Origin: Pseudocalidococcus sp964653145
Lineage (GTDB): Bacteria > Cyanobacteriota > Cyanobacteriia > Thermosynechococcales > Thermosynechococcaceae
NCBI GenBank assembly: GCA_964653145.1
Contig: CAZZCG010000004.1
Coordinates: 62,001-126,000, forward strand
DNA length: 64,000 nucleotides
Reading direction: 5' to 3'
This document shows, in pieces, positions 25,853 through 36,054 of the stretch; within the stretch, counting starts at the first letter, position 1, and each line of letters opens with the position of its first letter. Below the pieces are notes generated by a model. It was not told the DNA's origin, did not search any database, and saw only the letters and a program-made list of their open reading frames with translations. Made by a program: the position numbers and the translations under genes.

Positions 25853-27043
25853 TCACCGGGTGATGGGTTGCGGAACACTTCCCAGGGTTTCCAGTTGGGG
25901 TTGTAGGGGTTGATCGGGATAAATTATTTGCCCAGGCCCCAACTCTAAGCTTCTTTGCCCGGCCTGGCCTGGCCAGAGGAAGAAACCACTGCCTGGGGGT
26001 AAGGCCGCAATTGTTGGGGGCGTTGCTGTTGTCCCTGTCTGGCCGGCTGTAGTAAACCAAAGAATCGGCCCTTGCTTTGGTGGGGAACTGGATTCGGATT
26101 GGGGTTGAACCCCTGCGAGTGCGTGCAGAATTGCCATTTCACTGACTAATCCATCGGCCTGCCCCAACCACACCTGTACCGGAATGTTCTGTTTGCGAGC
26201 GTAAAAATAAACCGCAGCGATGGCCATCACCGCCTGTTCAAACTCATCGGGAATCCAGGCCCCGCCCACATCCAAACCTAGAACAACAGCAGTTCCCCCA
26301 CTCAAGGCATCCAATTCCCGCACCCGCAATTCCCCATACCGCGCACTGGTGCGCCAATGAACTAACCGCAAGGCATCCCCCCAGCGATAGGGCCGTAATG
26401 AACGGGTTAAACCCTCTGTGGACAGTTGCAGTTGGTATTGCCGATCCACCCATTTTTGTGAGGTATCTTGGCCCAGGTGATCCAGCAACGGACAGGCATT
26501 TAAGTTGAGAATGATCGGATAGACCACCGCAGTTCCCTGCACTGACCAGGCCCGCTGACACCAAAATAAACCCAAGGGTGCCGCTGTTCGCAAGGTAACG
26601 GTACGCCAATGGTAGATGCCGCGTTTTTGGGGGGTTACCTGATATCGCCATTGTTCTGTGGCCTGGGGCCCCAGTTCAGAGATCACCCGGCTTGGCAATC
26701 GGGATGTTGAGGCCAGGCCTGGGGGGAGGTGATCTTGAATCGTTAACAGGGCCCGCGGGGCGCGGCTGGGGTTAGAGAGTTGCAGGTGCATCGTTAAACT
26801 GTCCCCCACACTCACTGGGTTTGAGGGTAACCGCTGGATCACCAGGCCCTGAAGCACTCGTGGCGGAGTTAGGGCGCCCACAAACAGTAAGGCCACCATA
26901 ATCCCGGTGATCACGTAGAGCCAACCGGCCATGGAGTTGACTGCCGCTGCAAAAAAGAATAGACCTAAGCCCGCAAGAAGCAGGGCCGCAAACGCTGGAG
27001 TGACCCAATGGGTTTCAAGCCATCGATTAATTCGTGTAATCAC
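25853..27043 (-). CDS. DUF58-domain membrane protein
   Basis: A 396-residue protein with two N-terminal membrane helices (about 15-55), a beta-sandwich part and the DUF58 core SLRPYRWGDALRLVHWRTSARYGELRVRELD at about 215-245, then a von Willebrand A-like fold (VVLGLDVGG). DUF58 proteins often pair with MoxR ATPases and transglutaminase-type proteins; neither is adjacent here. It lies 60 bases after yvcK on the same strand. Function is not established. Confidence 0.87.
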   Translation of the reverse strand: MITRINRWLETHWVTPAFAALLLAGLGLFFFAAAVNSMAGWLYVITGIMVALLFVGALTPPRVLQGLVIQRLPSNPVSVGDSLTMHLQLSNPSRAPRALLTIQDHLPPGLASTSRLPSRVISELGPQATEQWRYQVTPQKRGIYHWRTVTLRTAAPLGLFWCQRAWSVQGTAVVYPIILNLNACPLLDHLGQDTSQKWVDRQYQLQLSTEGLTRSLRPYRWGDALRLVHWRTSARYGELRVRELDALSGGTAVVLGLDVGGAWIPDEFEQAVMAIAAVYFYARKQNIPVQVWLGQADGLVSEMAILHALAGVQPQSESSSPPKQGPILWFTTAGQTGTTATPPTIAALPPGSGFFLWPGQAGQRSLELGPGQIIYPDQPLQPQLETLGSVPQPITR

Positions 27044-27102
27044 AGGGGTATTGAGTGATGGAATCTAGGGCCCATCATAGGGGATTGCCAGGGCTTGCCT
27101 CT

Positions 27103-28467
27103 TCAACTGCCCACCCGTTCATACCAGCGGATTAACACCTGGGCCAATTTGGCCGAATCGTGGCGAACCAGAGGTTTTTCGGGAGTTTCCGCCATCACGT
27201 CCGCCAAAATTAACCGACAACCCAACTCCCGTAATTCGTCGCGATTTAAACTCACCGGTTGGGAATGGCTCAGTTGATAGCGGGACTGGGTGATGTGACT
27301 GGGGGGTGTTTTTTGCACCAGAACCGCATCAAAGACTCGCTCCCCACACACATGGTCTAAGACCCGAACATGGTCGCCCACGCTGTAGTCATCGGTTTCT
27401 CCGGCTTGGGTCATGATGTTGCAGACATAGACACAGGGACAATTGCGCTGGGCCAAAGCTGCAACAATATCTGGAACCAACAGGTTTGGGGCAATACTGG
27501 TAAATAAACTGCCGGGGCCCAAAATGATGTAGTCCGCTTCTTCAATGGCCTGGATGGCTTTGGGTAGGGCTGGGGGGTGGGGTGGATAGCAACCAATTTC
27601 GGTAATTTGTCCCCCTGCTTCGGTAATGTTGGACTCTCCCTGCACCCGCCGCCCATCGGCCAGTTCCGCCCACAGGGTCATATCAGTCAAACTGGCGGGC
27701 AACACCTGACCCCGAATTGCTAAGACCTGAGAACTGGCTGCAATCGCCCGCTCTAAGTCTCCCGTAACTTTTTCCATGGCCGTAATGAAGAGATTGCCAA
27801 AGCTATGTCCCTCCAGGCCAGCCCCAGACTCAAAGCGATATTGAAACAATTCCGTAATTAACTTTTCTTCATCCGCCAAGGCCGCCAAGCAGTTGCGAAT
27901 ATCCCCCGGTGGTAAAACCCCAATTTCTCGCCGGAGTCGCCCGGAGGAGCCACCATCATCCGCCATTGTGACAATTGCCGTAATATTCGCGCTATAAAGT
28001 TTTAACCCCCGCAACAGGGTTGAAAGTCCAGTCCCGCCTCCAATGGCGACAATTTTCGGGCCCCGGCCCAGTCGTCGATGGGTCAAAATCCGATCCACCA
28101 GTTCACTATCCCCATCCGGTAGTAAGACTTCGGTGATCGAGCCTAAGGTTCGAGATTGCCCCCACCAAATTAAAAACAGGCCCAGGAGGATCGCCAACGG
28201 CCCACTGATGTGGCTGGGGAACATTTCCGTCAGAATTTGAACGGCCCGACCAATGAGCTGAAAAGTAAAGAAAATTGGGGTGAGCTTGATACTAATTGCC
28301 AGGCCCAGGCCCACCAGGAAAATCCCCCCCAAACTGATCAATAACCAACGTTTGACCACCAGGCCAGGTTGGAGCCACTTAGACCAATGCACCACCTGCC
28401 GAGATGTTTTCGTTAGGCGTGGGCGCGAGCGCTTCGGTGGGGGATATCGCCGTTGGGTTGAGGTCAT
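27103..28467 (-). CDS. yvcK: YvcK/CofD-like gluconeogenesis factor
   Basis: A 454-residue protein of the UPF0052 family. The nucleotide-binding loop IGGGTGLSTLLRGLK is at about 140-154, followed by TMADDGGSSGRLRRE and VLPPGDIRNCLAALAD, family hallmarks. Unlike the Bacillus protein it has an extra 130-residue N-terminus with two membrane helices (about 43-70 and 90-105), usual in cyanobacteria. YvcK binds UDP-sugars and links carbon status to cell-wall metabolism in Firmicutes; that role is inferred here. Confidence 0.9.
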   Translation of the reverse strand: MTSTQRRYPPPKRSRPRLTKTSRQVVHWSKWLQPGLVVKRWLLISLGGIFLVGLGLAISIKLTPIFFTFQLIGRAVQILTEMFPSHISGPLAILLGLFLIWWGQSRTLGSITEVLLPDGDSELVDRILTHRRLGRGPKIVAIGGGTGLSTLLRGLKLYSANITAIVTMADDGGSSGRLRREIGVLPPGDIRNCLAALADEEKLITELFQYRFESGAGLEGHSFGNLFITAMEKVTGDLERAIAASSQVLAIRGQVLPASLTDMTLWAELADGRRVQGESNITEAGGQITEIGCYPPHPPALPKAIQAIEEADYIILGPGSLFTSIAPNLLVPDIVAALAQRNCPCVYVCNIMTQAGETDDYSVGDHVRVLDHVCGERVFDAVLVQKTPPSHITQSRYQLSHSQPVSLNRDELRELGCRLILADVMAETPEKPLVRHDSAKLAQVLIRWYERVGS

Positions 28468-28717
28468 AGGTGGGCAAACACCAAGGAGGAAAAGAGGAAA
28501 AAGACGTTAAGAAACATGAACAGTAGATTTGACTTTCCATTGTAGAAGTTGCGTGCTAAACCATGACCCAGGCCTGGGGTTGATTAGAGTTTATTGGTGG
28601 TCTCGGCCAAGAGGTTGTCCCATTTTGTTCAAAACCGGGGATAGGCTTTACGGGATAATAGGGTTTAGCCATAAATCTTGACCTTTAGTGACTCAACGAT
28701 ACACTTAGTCCTGCCCT

Positions 28718-29704
28718 ATGTTTCCGACCCATCGCCCCCGCCGCTTACGTCAACACCCCCAACTACGCCGCATGGTCAGTGAAAATACCCTCTCCACTGC
28801 GGATCTGATTTATCCCCTGTTTGCGGTTCCCGGTGAAGGCGTGGCCCAGGAAGTGAAATCCATGCCCGGGGTGTATCAGCTTTCGGTGGACAAAATTGTG
28901 GCTGAGGCCAAAGAGGTTTATGACTTGGGGATTCCAGCGATTATTTTGTTTGGTATCCCCGATACAAAAGACGATGACGCCACCGGGGCCTGGCATGATT
29001 GTGGGATTGTTCAAAAAGCTGCCACCGCGGTTAAGTCTGCCATTCCCGATTTAATCGTGATAGCCGATACTTGCCTGTGTGAATACACAAGTCATGGGCA
29101 TTGTGGCTACCTGCAAACTGGAGATTTAACCGGGCGGGTCTTGAATGATCCAACTCTGGAACTTCTGCAAAAAACGGCGATTTCCCAGGCCCAGGCCGGG
29201 GTGGATATTATTGCCCCCTCTGGGATGATGGATGGGTTTGTTCAGGCAATTCGTCAGGGCCTGGATGGGGCAGGATTTACAGATATTCCGATTATGTCCT
29301 ACGCCGCAAAATATGCCTCAGCCTACTATGGCCCGTTTCGCGATGCAGCCGAATCCACCCCCCAATTTGGCGACCGCCGCACCTATCAAATGGATCCGGC
29401 CAATTCTCGAGAAGCCCTGAAAGAGATTGAACTTGATATTGCCGAGGGAGCGGACTTTCTCATGGTCAAACCGGCCTTAGCCTATATGGATATTATTTGG
29501 CAAGTGAAACAGGCCTCGAATCTTCCGGTGGCGGCATACAATGTGTCTGGGGAATATTCTATGGTCAAAGCTGCGGCTCTGAATGATTGGATTGATGAAC
29601 GCAAAGTGGTCTTGGAAACGCTCCTCAGTTTTAAACGGGCTGGGGCGGACTTAATTTTGACCTACCATGCCAAAGATGCGGCCCGCTGGCTCCAGGAGTC
29701 TTAG
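28718..29704 (+). CDS. hemB: Delta-aminolevulinic acid dehydratase
   Basis: It condenses two 5-aminolevulinate molecules to porphobilinogen, the common step to heme, chlorophyll and bilins. The 328-residue sequence has the Schiff-base lysines in SYAAKYAS and FLMVKPALAY. The metal site reads DTCLCEYTSHGHCG with three cysteines, which predicts the zinc-type enzyme rather than the Asp-rich magnesium plastid type. ATG 28718. An aldo/keto reductase follows 38 bases downstream. Confidence 0.97.
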   Translation: MFPTHRPRRLRQHPQLRRMVSENTLSTADLIYPLFAVPGEGVAQEVKSMPGVYQLSVDKIVAEAKEVYDLGIPAIILFGIPDTKDDDATGAWHDCGIVQKAATAVKSAIPDLIVIADTCLCEYTSHGHCGYLQTGDLTGRVLNDPTLELLQKTAISQAQAGVDIIAPSGMMDGFVQAIRQGLDGAGFTDIPIMSYAAKYASAYYGPFRDAAESTPQFGDRRTYQMDPANSREALKEIELDIAEGADFLMVKPALAYMDIIWQVKQASNLPVAAYNVSGEYSMVKAAALNDWIDERKVVLETLLSFKRAGADLILTYHAKDAARWLQES

Positions 29705-29742
29705 GGTCTGAGACTGCCAACTAGCGAAAAGAGTGAATCCCT

Positions 29743-30702
29743 ATGCAAACCAGGCCCCTCGGCAAGACCAATATCCAAATTACACCCCTGATTATGGGAA
29801 CCTGGCAGGCCGGTAAACGCTGGTGGGTTGGGATTGAGGACGCGGATTCAATTCAGGCGATTCGGGCGGCCTTTGAGGCTGGCATCACGACCATTGACAC
29901 GGCGGAAGTTTATGGGGAAGGCCATTCGGAGCAGATTGTGGCCCAGGCTCTGGGGGATGTGCGTGATCAGTGTGTCTATGCCACCAAAGTCTTTGCCAAT
30001 CACCTCAAATATGACCAAGTCATTGCGGCCTGTGAACGCTCCTTAAAAAATCTCGAAACCGACTACATTGACCTCTATCAAATCCATTGGCCCGCTGGAG
30101 CTTTTGGCAGTGAGCTTGTCCCCCTGGAAGAAACTATGGCCGCCCTCTTGAAGTTGCAAGCAGATGGCAAAATTCGGGCCATTGGGGTCTCTAACTTCTC
30201 CCGTGAACAATTAGAAGCGGCCCTGGCCTGTGGTCGGATTGAAAGTGTTCAGCCCCCCTATTCTCTGTTTTGGCGTTGGGTGGAAGCAGATATTCAGCCC
30301 TATTGCGTGGAGCAGAATTTAACGATTTTGGCCTATTCCTCCCTGGCCCAGGGGCTACTCACCGGCCGTTTTGGCCCCGACCATGTGTTCTCTGAGGGGG
30401 ATAATCGCAGCGCGAACATTTTGTTCAAAGGTGAAACATACCAGGCCGCCCTCACCGCCCTCGATGCCCTCAGACCCATTGCCGCCACTCACCACACCAC
30501 CCTGGGAAACTTGGCCCTGGCCTGGTTAATGGCCCAACCCCAAACCACCGCCATTGTCGGCGCCCGCACCGCGACCCAGGCCCGGGAAAATGCTCAAGCG
30601 GCCCAAGTTCAGCTTTCCGAAGCGGAGTTGGCAGAAATTGATCGGATTAGCCAAACTGTCCTGGCGACAATTCCCCAACGGCCGGTGATGTGGGACTGGT
30701 AA
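29743..30702 (+). CDS. Aldo/keto reductase
   Basis: A 319-residue NADPH-dependent TIM-barrel oxidoreductase. The catalytic tetrad can be placed: Asp in TIDTAEVYG, Tyr in the same motif, Lys in VYATKVFA and His in LYQIHWP. The cofactor region near the C-terminus contains AIVGARTATQARENAQAA. It is 38 bases downstream of hemB on the same strand and may share its transcript. Substrate unknown. Confidence 0.92.
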   Translation: MQTRPLGKTNIQITPLIMGTWQAGKRWWVGIEDADSIQAIRAAFEAGITTIDTAEVYGEGHSEQIVAQALGDVRDQCVYATKVFANHLKYDQVIAACERSLKNLETDYIDLYQIHWPAGAFGSELVPLEETMAALLKLQADGKIRAIGVSNFSREQLEAALACGRIESVQPPYSLFWRWVEADIQPYCVEQNLTILAYSSLAQGLLTGRFGPDHVFSEGDNRSANILFKGETYQAALTALDALRPIAATHHTTLGNLALAWLMAQPQTTAIVGARTATQARENAQAAQVQLSEAELAEIDRISQTVLATIPQRPVMWDW

Positions 30703-30798
30703 ACCGCTAGACTAGGGTGAGATTTTTGGGATTGTTTTGTCCGCAGTGGCTTGACGGAAATCCCTGAAGCTCTGAGTTTTGTTGGAACTGCGCGTGCT

Positions 30799-31296
30799 AT
30801 GGCTGCTAAAAAGAAAACAACTCCGGTGCAAACCACTCCAGATGCAGGGAAAAAACCACAGGAACTGGGGGGGATGGAGGTCAGCACGACCTTTGTTTAC
30901 TATTGCGCCATGACCACGGCAATTATGGCCCTACTGGCGAGTCAAACCCTAGACCTGAGTCTGTTCACCCCACAACCCTACCGAATTGGCCTGGTTTTTG
31001 GCCTGGTAGGGGGCATTGTAGGAGCCTACTTTAACCACACGGCCTCGTTTTCCCTGGATGGAGCCCAGGCCAAGTTGGGGGAAATTGAAACTTTTCTCCT
31101 AGAACTGGGGTACGAACCGGAAGCAAATATCGACGACTCCGAAACTACTCAGGATTTTGTGATTTACCGTCGCGGGGCCTGGTCTCGGTTTTTTTCTGGG
31201 CCGATTATCCTCCAACAGCAACGGGGCAAACTCACCCTCATTAGTCGAGCCTCAATGATTAAACGGCTGCGTAAACACTTTCAAACCGAGGCATAG
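30799..31296 (+). CDS. Conserved two-helix membrane protein
   Basis: A 165-residue cyanobacterial hypothetical. A basic N-terminus is followed by two membrane helices (about residues 32-52 and 62-82) and a soluble C-terminal domain with FVIYRRGAWSRFFSGPIILQQQRGKLTLISRASMIKRL. I start at ATG 30799; the frame is open from 30751. The tail lies close to the convergent hybrid kinase, with 18 bases between stops. Role unknown. Confidence 0.72.
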   Translation: MAAKKKTTPVQTTPDAGKKPQELGGMEVSTTFVYYCAMTTAIMALLASQTLDLSLFTPQPYRIGLVFGLVGGIVGAYFNHTASFSLDGAQAKLGEIETFLLELGYEPEANIDDSETTQDFVIYRRGAWSRFFSGPIILQQQRGKLTLISRASMIKRLRKHFQTEA

Positions 31297-31314
31297 GCAA
31301 GTCACCTGGGTCCG

Positions 31315-34300
31315 CTAGGGAGTAGATAAGACTTCACGGGGCTGACAATCTCCCAAGGCTCGGACTAAGTCCGGAATTTTAATCGGCTTGCTGACATAAT
31401 CATCCATCCCCGCATCCAGACAGAGTTCTCGGTCTCCCTGCATGGCGTTGGCGGTCATGGCAATAATTCGGGGGTGCTTTTCTTGAGGAAACTGGGCATG
31501 AATTTCCTGGGTTGCAGTCACGCCATCCATTTCCGGCATTTGCATATCCATGAGGACCACATCATAGGGTTGCCGGTGGAGTGCCTCTAAAACCTCCAGG
31601 CCATTGCCCGCCACATCAGCCCGATAGCCCAAGCGTTCCAAAATCCGCAAAGCCACCATTTGATTAACCTTATTATCTTCGGCAAGCAGAATTTTTAATG
31701 GCGGTAAATGGTTCGACATTTCAGCTAAGGAAACATCCGGGGTGATTGATTTAGATTCTGCTTGAACAGCTTGAGACTCATTTAAGATGCGCAACAAGAC
31801 ATTAAAGAGGGCGGATTGCTTGATGGGTTTGGTGATCGCTGCGGCAAAGTGTCGACTGGCAATTAAATTATTCCCCTGCCCCACCGAGGAAAGCATGATC
31901 AGGGGTAGTTTTTCGTGGTTGGTTAATTCGTGAATTGCTTGCCCCAACTCCAGGCCATTCATCCCCGGCATATGCAGGTCTAAAATTCCCAGGTCAAACT
32001 CGGCGCCAGCCTTGAGGCCCGCCAGGGCAGTTTCAGCATTTTCGTAGGCCTGGGGTTGCATGAGCCAGGATTCAGTTTGCAGGATCAAAATTTGCCGGTT
32101 AGTGGCGTTATCGTCCACGATCAGTACCTTGCGGTCCTGGAGTGTGGCAATACTGCGGTTAGATTTCGCGGACTCGGCCTGGATGCTAACGGGCAAAACA
32201 ATGCTGAAGTAAAACACTGAACCCGTTTGGGGAATATCCACCGAGCAAAATAGGTCTGGGGGGTTGCCGGCCTTGGCTAATTCACCGCTGCTATCCCGAC
32301 TTTCCAGCCAAATGGTGCCGCCCATAGATTCCGCAAGCCGCTTACAGATGGCTAACCCCAGGCCCGTACCACCAAAATTGCGCGTTGTTGAAGCATCCAC
32401 CTGGCTAAAGGGTTGAAACAGTCGGAGTGCGCCACTGGGGGAAATGCCAATACCCGTATCGCGAATCGCAAACTGAAACTCATGACAGGGGTAGTCTGGA
32501 TTGTCACAATTCATGTTTGCCCGTTCTTGAGGTGATAAAGTCCGACCCTCCACGTACAGCACCACCTCCCCGGCCAGGGTAAACTTCAGGGCATTCCCAA
32601 TTAAATTCACCAAGATTTGCCGCAACCGCCCCATATCCCCAGTTACCGATGAGGGAAGCTCTGGATTCATGTGATAGGCCAACTCCAGGCTCCGTTCATG
32701 GGCTCGCGCGGCCAGTAAATCCAAGGCTTCCTCAACACAGGCCCGGAGGTCAAAGGGATAGGCTTCAATTTCTAACTTGCCGGATTCAATTTTCGAGAAA
32801 TCCAGAATGTCGTTAATTAAGCTGAGTAAAGCATCCCCACTGGCGCGAATCGTGTTGAGAAATTCGTGCTGTTGCTCCGTTAACTCCATATCCAAGAGCA
32901 ATCCCGTCAGGCCAATAATTGCGTTCATTGGCGTGCGAATTTCGTGACTCATGGTGGCCAAAAAATCACTTTTGGCGCGACTGGCTTCTTCGGCAGCGTC
33001 CTTGGCCTGTTCTAAATATTTTTGCTGCTCCATGGCCTGGGTCAAGTCTTCATAGGAGCCGATATAGCCCGTTAACTCACCCTCAACAAAAACCGGAGTT
33101 CCCCGGCCCACAATCCAGCGTTCATAGCCATCTCGGACTAGGCGAAATTGATATTGCCAAGGGGCTTGGTTTTTCACACTCTCAAACCAGGAGGCCACCA
33201 TCGCGTCACGGTCATCGGGATGGATAAAGTTAACCCAGGCCCCCTTGGCCAATTCTTCTTGGGAAATGCCATAAATTTCCAACATTTTTTGATTGGAATA
33301 GGTACTGATCCCCTCAGCATTGGCCTGGAAAATCCCAACAGGTACAGAATCACTTAAGTAGCGGAAAGTATGCTCACTGGCTTTAATTTGCTCGAGTAAT
33401 TCGTACTTGCGGAGTTGATGTTTGGCGTAAATAATTGCGGCAAAGGTAATAACGCTGAGGGCAATGATTAAGGTGACACCCAACTGCCAGGCCAGGGGAT
33501 AAAAGGCCCGATGAAACGTCTCTGGGGTAATGTGATCGACAATAACGAGAAAATAGCGACTGGAATTTACGGCAATGGGAGAGTTAAGCTCACTGGTGAT
33601 ATGGGTAGCTCTTAAGGGAAAAACCGTATGAAATGTAAACAAGCCATCATGGTTAAAAACCTGACCAGTTTTTTCAGCTTGAATCTGCTGCCAAAGTTCC
33701 GGATAGGCCTGGGCAAAGCTGTGATGGCGACGCTCAGGTAGGGCAAATCCCCATTCTTGATCCGGTGATGGACCGACAATCCAATAGCCCTGGGGGTTGA
33801 CCAGCGAGCAGGTACTCAAAGTTCCGGAACAGGCCGTCTTAAACTCGCGAATCAGGGCCTGAGCTTGAAAGTTAATTACCAAAACCCCAGCCAAGGTTGT
33901 TGGAGACGTAAATACGGGGGCCACAAAGCGAAGACTGGGCGCATCCGGTGGGATGACGTTTGAGGACGGCACCTTGAGGGCAATGGGGGATACATAAACT
34001 TGTTTGGGCTGCAGGCTTTGGCTGGCTGCCAGGTAATAGCGATCACGAGGACTGTTGCCCGGAACAGGGGGCATAATCACCGCTTGCCCATTCCGGTTTT
34101 CCACCAAGAAGTTTTCCTGGAATTTGGCGTTCACCAAACTAATCTGGTCATAGACCTGCTTGTTCTCAATAAAGACCTGCAACTCCTCAAGAAATTCCGC
34201 CCGATCTGCCGCTGGATTACGAATCAGTCGAGACAAAATTGGGCGAGATGAGAGGGTCAGTAGATCTGAAATCACATTTTTATAGCCAGTCTCGATGGCC

Positions 34301-34470
34301 GTGACGCCCCGATTAACCTTGCTGAGTTCCCGAGCTTTGATGTCATTGAGAATGGAACTGCGCTGATTGTTGTAGATGTACCCCAACAGGGCTGTAAAGA
34401 TGATGGAGACAGGAACAAACACGATTAAGAAATGCTTGAGCAGGAATAGCCATTTCTCCTTTGGGGACAT
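31315..34470 (-). CDS. Hybrid sensor histidine kinase (Cache-PAS-HisKA-HATPase-REC-REC)
   Basis: A membrane-bound hybrid kinase of 1051 residues from ATG 34470. A membrane helix near the N-terminus and another near residue 330-350 flank a periplasmic Cache-like sensor domain. A PAS domain (about 365-480) precedes HisKA with MSHEIRTPMNAIIG, HATPase with GGTGLGLAICKRL, and two receiver domains: VDDNATNR with DLHMPGMNG, and AEDNKVNQ with MDMQMPEMDG and VSKPIK. All phospho-relay residues are present. No Hpt or cognate regulator is adjacent, so it likely signals to a distant output. Confidence 0.93.
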   Translation of the reverse strand: MSPKEKWLFLLKHFLIVFVPVSIIFTALLGYIYNNQRSSILNDIKARELSKVNRGVTAIETGYKNVISDLLTLSSRPILSRLIRNPAADRAEFLEELQVFIENKQVYDQISLVNAKFQENFLVENRNGQAVIMPPVPGNSPRDRYYLAASQSLQPKQVYVSPIALKVPSSNVIPPDAPSLRFVAPVFTSPTTLAGVLVINFQAQALIREFKTACSGTLSTCSLVNPQGYWIVGPSPDQEWGFALPERRHHSFAQAYPELWQQIQAEKTGQVFNHDGLFTFHTVFPLRATHITSELNSPIAVNSSRYFLVIVDHITPETFHRAFYPLAWQLGVTLIIALSVITFAAIIYAKHQLRKYELLEQIKASEHTFRYLSDSVPVGIFQANAEGISTYSNQKMLEIYGISQEELAKGAWVNFIHPDDRDAMVASWFESVKNQAPWQYQFRLVRDGYERWIVGRGTPVFVEGELTGYIGSYEDLTQAMEQQKYLEQAKDAAEEASRAKSDFLATMSHEIRTPMNAIIGLTGLLLDMELTEQQHEFLNTIRASGDALLSLINDILDFSKIESGKLEIEAYPFDLRACVEEALDLLAARAHERSLELAYHMNPELPSSVTGDMGRLRQILVNLIGNALKFTLAGEVVLYVEGRTLSPQERANMNCDNPDYPCHEFQFAIRDTGIGISPSGALRLFQPFSQVDASTTRNFGGTGLGLAICKRLAESMGGTIWLESRDSSGELAKAGNPPDLFCSVDIPQTGSVFYFSIVLPVSIQAESAKSNRSIATLQDRKVLIVDDNATNRQILILQTESWLMQPQAYENAETALAGLKAGAEFDLGILDLHMPGMNGLELGQAIHELTNHEKLPLIMLSSVGQGNNLIASRHFAAAITKPIKQSALFNVLLRILNESQAVQAESKSITPDVSLAEMSNHLPPLKILLAEDNKVNQMVALRILERLGYRADVAGNGLEVLEALHRQPYDVVLMDMQMPEMDGVTATQEIHAQFPQEKHPRIIAMTANAMQGDRELCLDAGMDDYVSKPIKIPDLVRALGDCQPREVLSTP

Positions 34471-34517
34471 AACCAATCAATCCATCACGATCAACAAAGG
34501 TTTCGTAACGTTTCCAG

Positions 34518-35237
34518 TTAACCCAGGCCTAGGGGGACTCCCTTCACCATAAACCAGGCCAAGGCAGCGGCGCCCAGGGGAACTGTGAGGTTATCAATGC
34601 CCCACTTTGAAAATGCCTCCAGACCCATGGCCCCCAGACCCACCACCATGGATATGACGACCAAACTCCCCAGTGAGATTGACTCTAATGTTCCCAGCAC
34701 CAGGCCCGTAATCACTCCACTCACCCCTGCCATTACCAGGGAGCCTTCCCAACTTTTTTTCATCCCAGCAATTTCGTAGGCGTGTTTGCCCCAGCGTTGC
34801 CCAAAGATGGCCGCTAACCCATCCCCATAGGCCATGATTAAAATTCCCAAAATTGAGAATGCACCAGCCTCGGGCCAAAATAGTGCCATTAAAATCCCAA
34901 TACTGATCGCATAAAAGAACGTTCCCCAACTATCCCGGCCAACCCCACTGACACTGGGAAGCACGGGAAACCGATAGGATAGCAACGTTAAACCGCCAAA
35001 GAAAATCGCTGCCAAAATCCCCAGAATGGCTGGAATTTGAAACCACCAGGCCAGGAGAATGATGTTACCCGTCCCAATGTGAACAATTTTCCGAGAAACT
35101 TCCGGGCCCCACGTTGTCCAGCGATAACAGAATTCCGCCGTCAGCAAAACTGCCAGTAACCAGGCCCCGACAACGCCAATCCCGACCCAGTTTGACTGCA
35201 CCGAGAGCCAGATAGAACCGAAACCGTCCCAACCCAT
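34518..35237 (-). CDS. Phytol kinase-like membrane protein (VTE5/dolichol kinase family)
   Basis: A 239-residue integral membrane protein with about seven helices. Family signatures are SRKIVHIGTGNIILL, YGDGLAAIFGQRWGKH and the KSWEGSLVM motif, which place it with CTP-dependent prenol kinases of the VTE5/FOLK group. In cyanobacteria this enzyme phosphorylates phytol released from chlorophyll for tocopherol and chlorophyll recycling. It is divergent from ispD, another isoprenoid gene, with 86 bases between starts. Confidence 0.88.
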   Translation of the reverse strand: MGWDGFGSIWLSVQSNWVGIGVVGAWLLAVLLTAEFCYRWTTWGPEVSRKIVHIGTGNIILLAWWFQIPAILGILAAIFFGGLTLLSYRFPVLPSVSGVGRDSWGTFFYAISIGILMALFWPEAGAFSILGILIMAYGDGLAAIFGQRWGKHAYEIAGMKKSWEGSLVMAGVSGVITGLVLGTLESISLGSLVVISMVVGLGAMGLEAFSKWGIDNLTVPLGAAALAWFMVKGVPLGLG

Positions 35238-35323
35238 AGATTCTGCCGCAGTAACCCCTTTGACAGTATGACAGCGTGGTAGATTATTTCTTAAAGCACA
35301 ATTAATATCTTTGAGAGTTTAGC

Positions 35324-36013
35324 ATGCATCTATTAATTCCGGCGGCTGGCCTGGGAAAACGGATGGGTGGTCAACGGAATAAATTGCTCTTGGAGGTGTT
35401 GGGACGGCCCCTGCTCGGTTGGACCTTGGCGGCAATTAACGCAACTCCAGAAATTTCGTGGCTGGGAATTATTGGACAACCGGTGGACTTTCCGGAATGG
35501 CAGGCCCTGCTTCAAGAATTTGACTTTGACTACCCCACGGAACTGATTACTGGAGGCACCACCCGCCAAGAATCGGTGTTTAATGGTCTCCAGGCCTTGC
35601 CCAGCCATGCCACAAAAGTTCTAATTCACGATGGGGCCCGCTGTTTAGCCACCCCTGATTTGTTTACCCGTTGTGCCCAGGCCTTGGATCAGGTTTCTGG
35701 ATTTGTTGCGGCGGTTCCGGTGAAGGACACAATCAAAATTGTCAATGAATCGAACGTAGTGACCGCTACTCCGAATCGCGACTTTCTCTGGGCGGCCCAA
35801 ACTCCCCAGGGCTTTTGGGTTGAGGAATTGAAAGACTGCCATCAACAGGGACGCGACCGGGGCCTGGAGGTGACAGATGATGCGGCTTTGTTTGAGAAGT
35901 TTAATCAGCCAGTGCACATTGTCATGGGGGAAGAAACCAATCTGAAAATTACCACCCCCGCTGACTTGGCCCTTGCGGAATTGATCCTCCAACAACGCCA
36001 AGCCCAATCCTGA
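35324..36013 (+). CDS. ispD: 2-C-methyl-D-erythritol 4-phosphate cytidylyltransferase
   Basis: It makes CDP-methylerythritol in the MEP pathway that supplies isoprenoids for carotenoids, quinones and phytol. The CTP-binding N-terminus IPAAGLGKRMGGQRNK, the VLIHDGARC segment and the substrate region AAVPVKDTIK are all present. At 229 residues it is full length. ATG 35324. The divergent neighbour is the phytol kinase-like gene. Confidence 0.96.
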   Translation: MHLLIPAAGLGKRMGGQRNKLLLEVLGRPLLGWTLAAINATPEISWLGIIGQPVDFPEWQALLQEFDFDYPTELITGGTTRQESVFNGLQALPSHATKVLIHDGARCLATPDLFTRCAQALDQVSGFVAAVPVKDTIKIVNESNVVTATPNRDFLWAAQTPQGFWVEELKDCHQQGRDRGLEVTDDAALFEKFNQPVHIVMGEETNLKITTPADLALAELILQQRQAQS

Positions 36014-36054
36014 TGATTGTCCATTGAAGCGAAATGGTTCCACCTGGGGCCTGG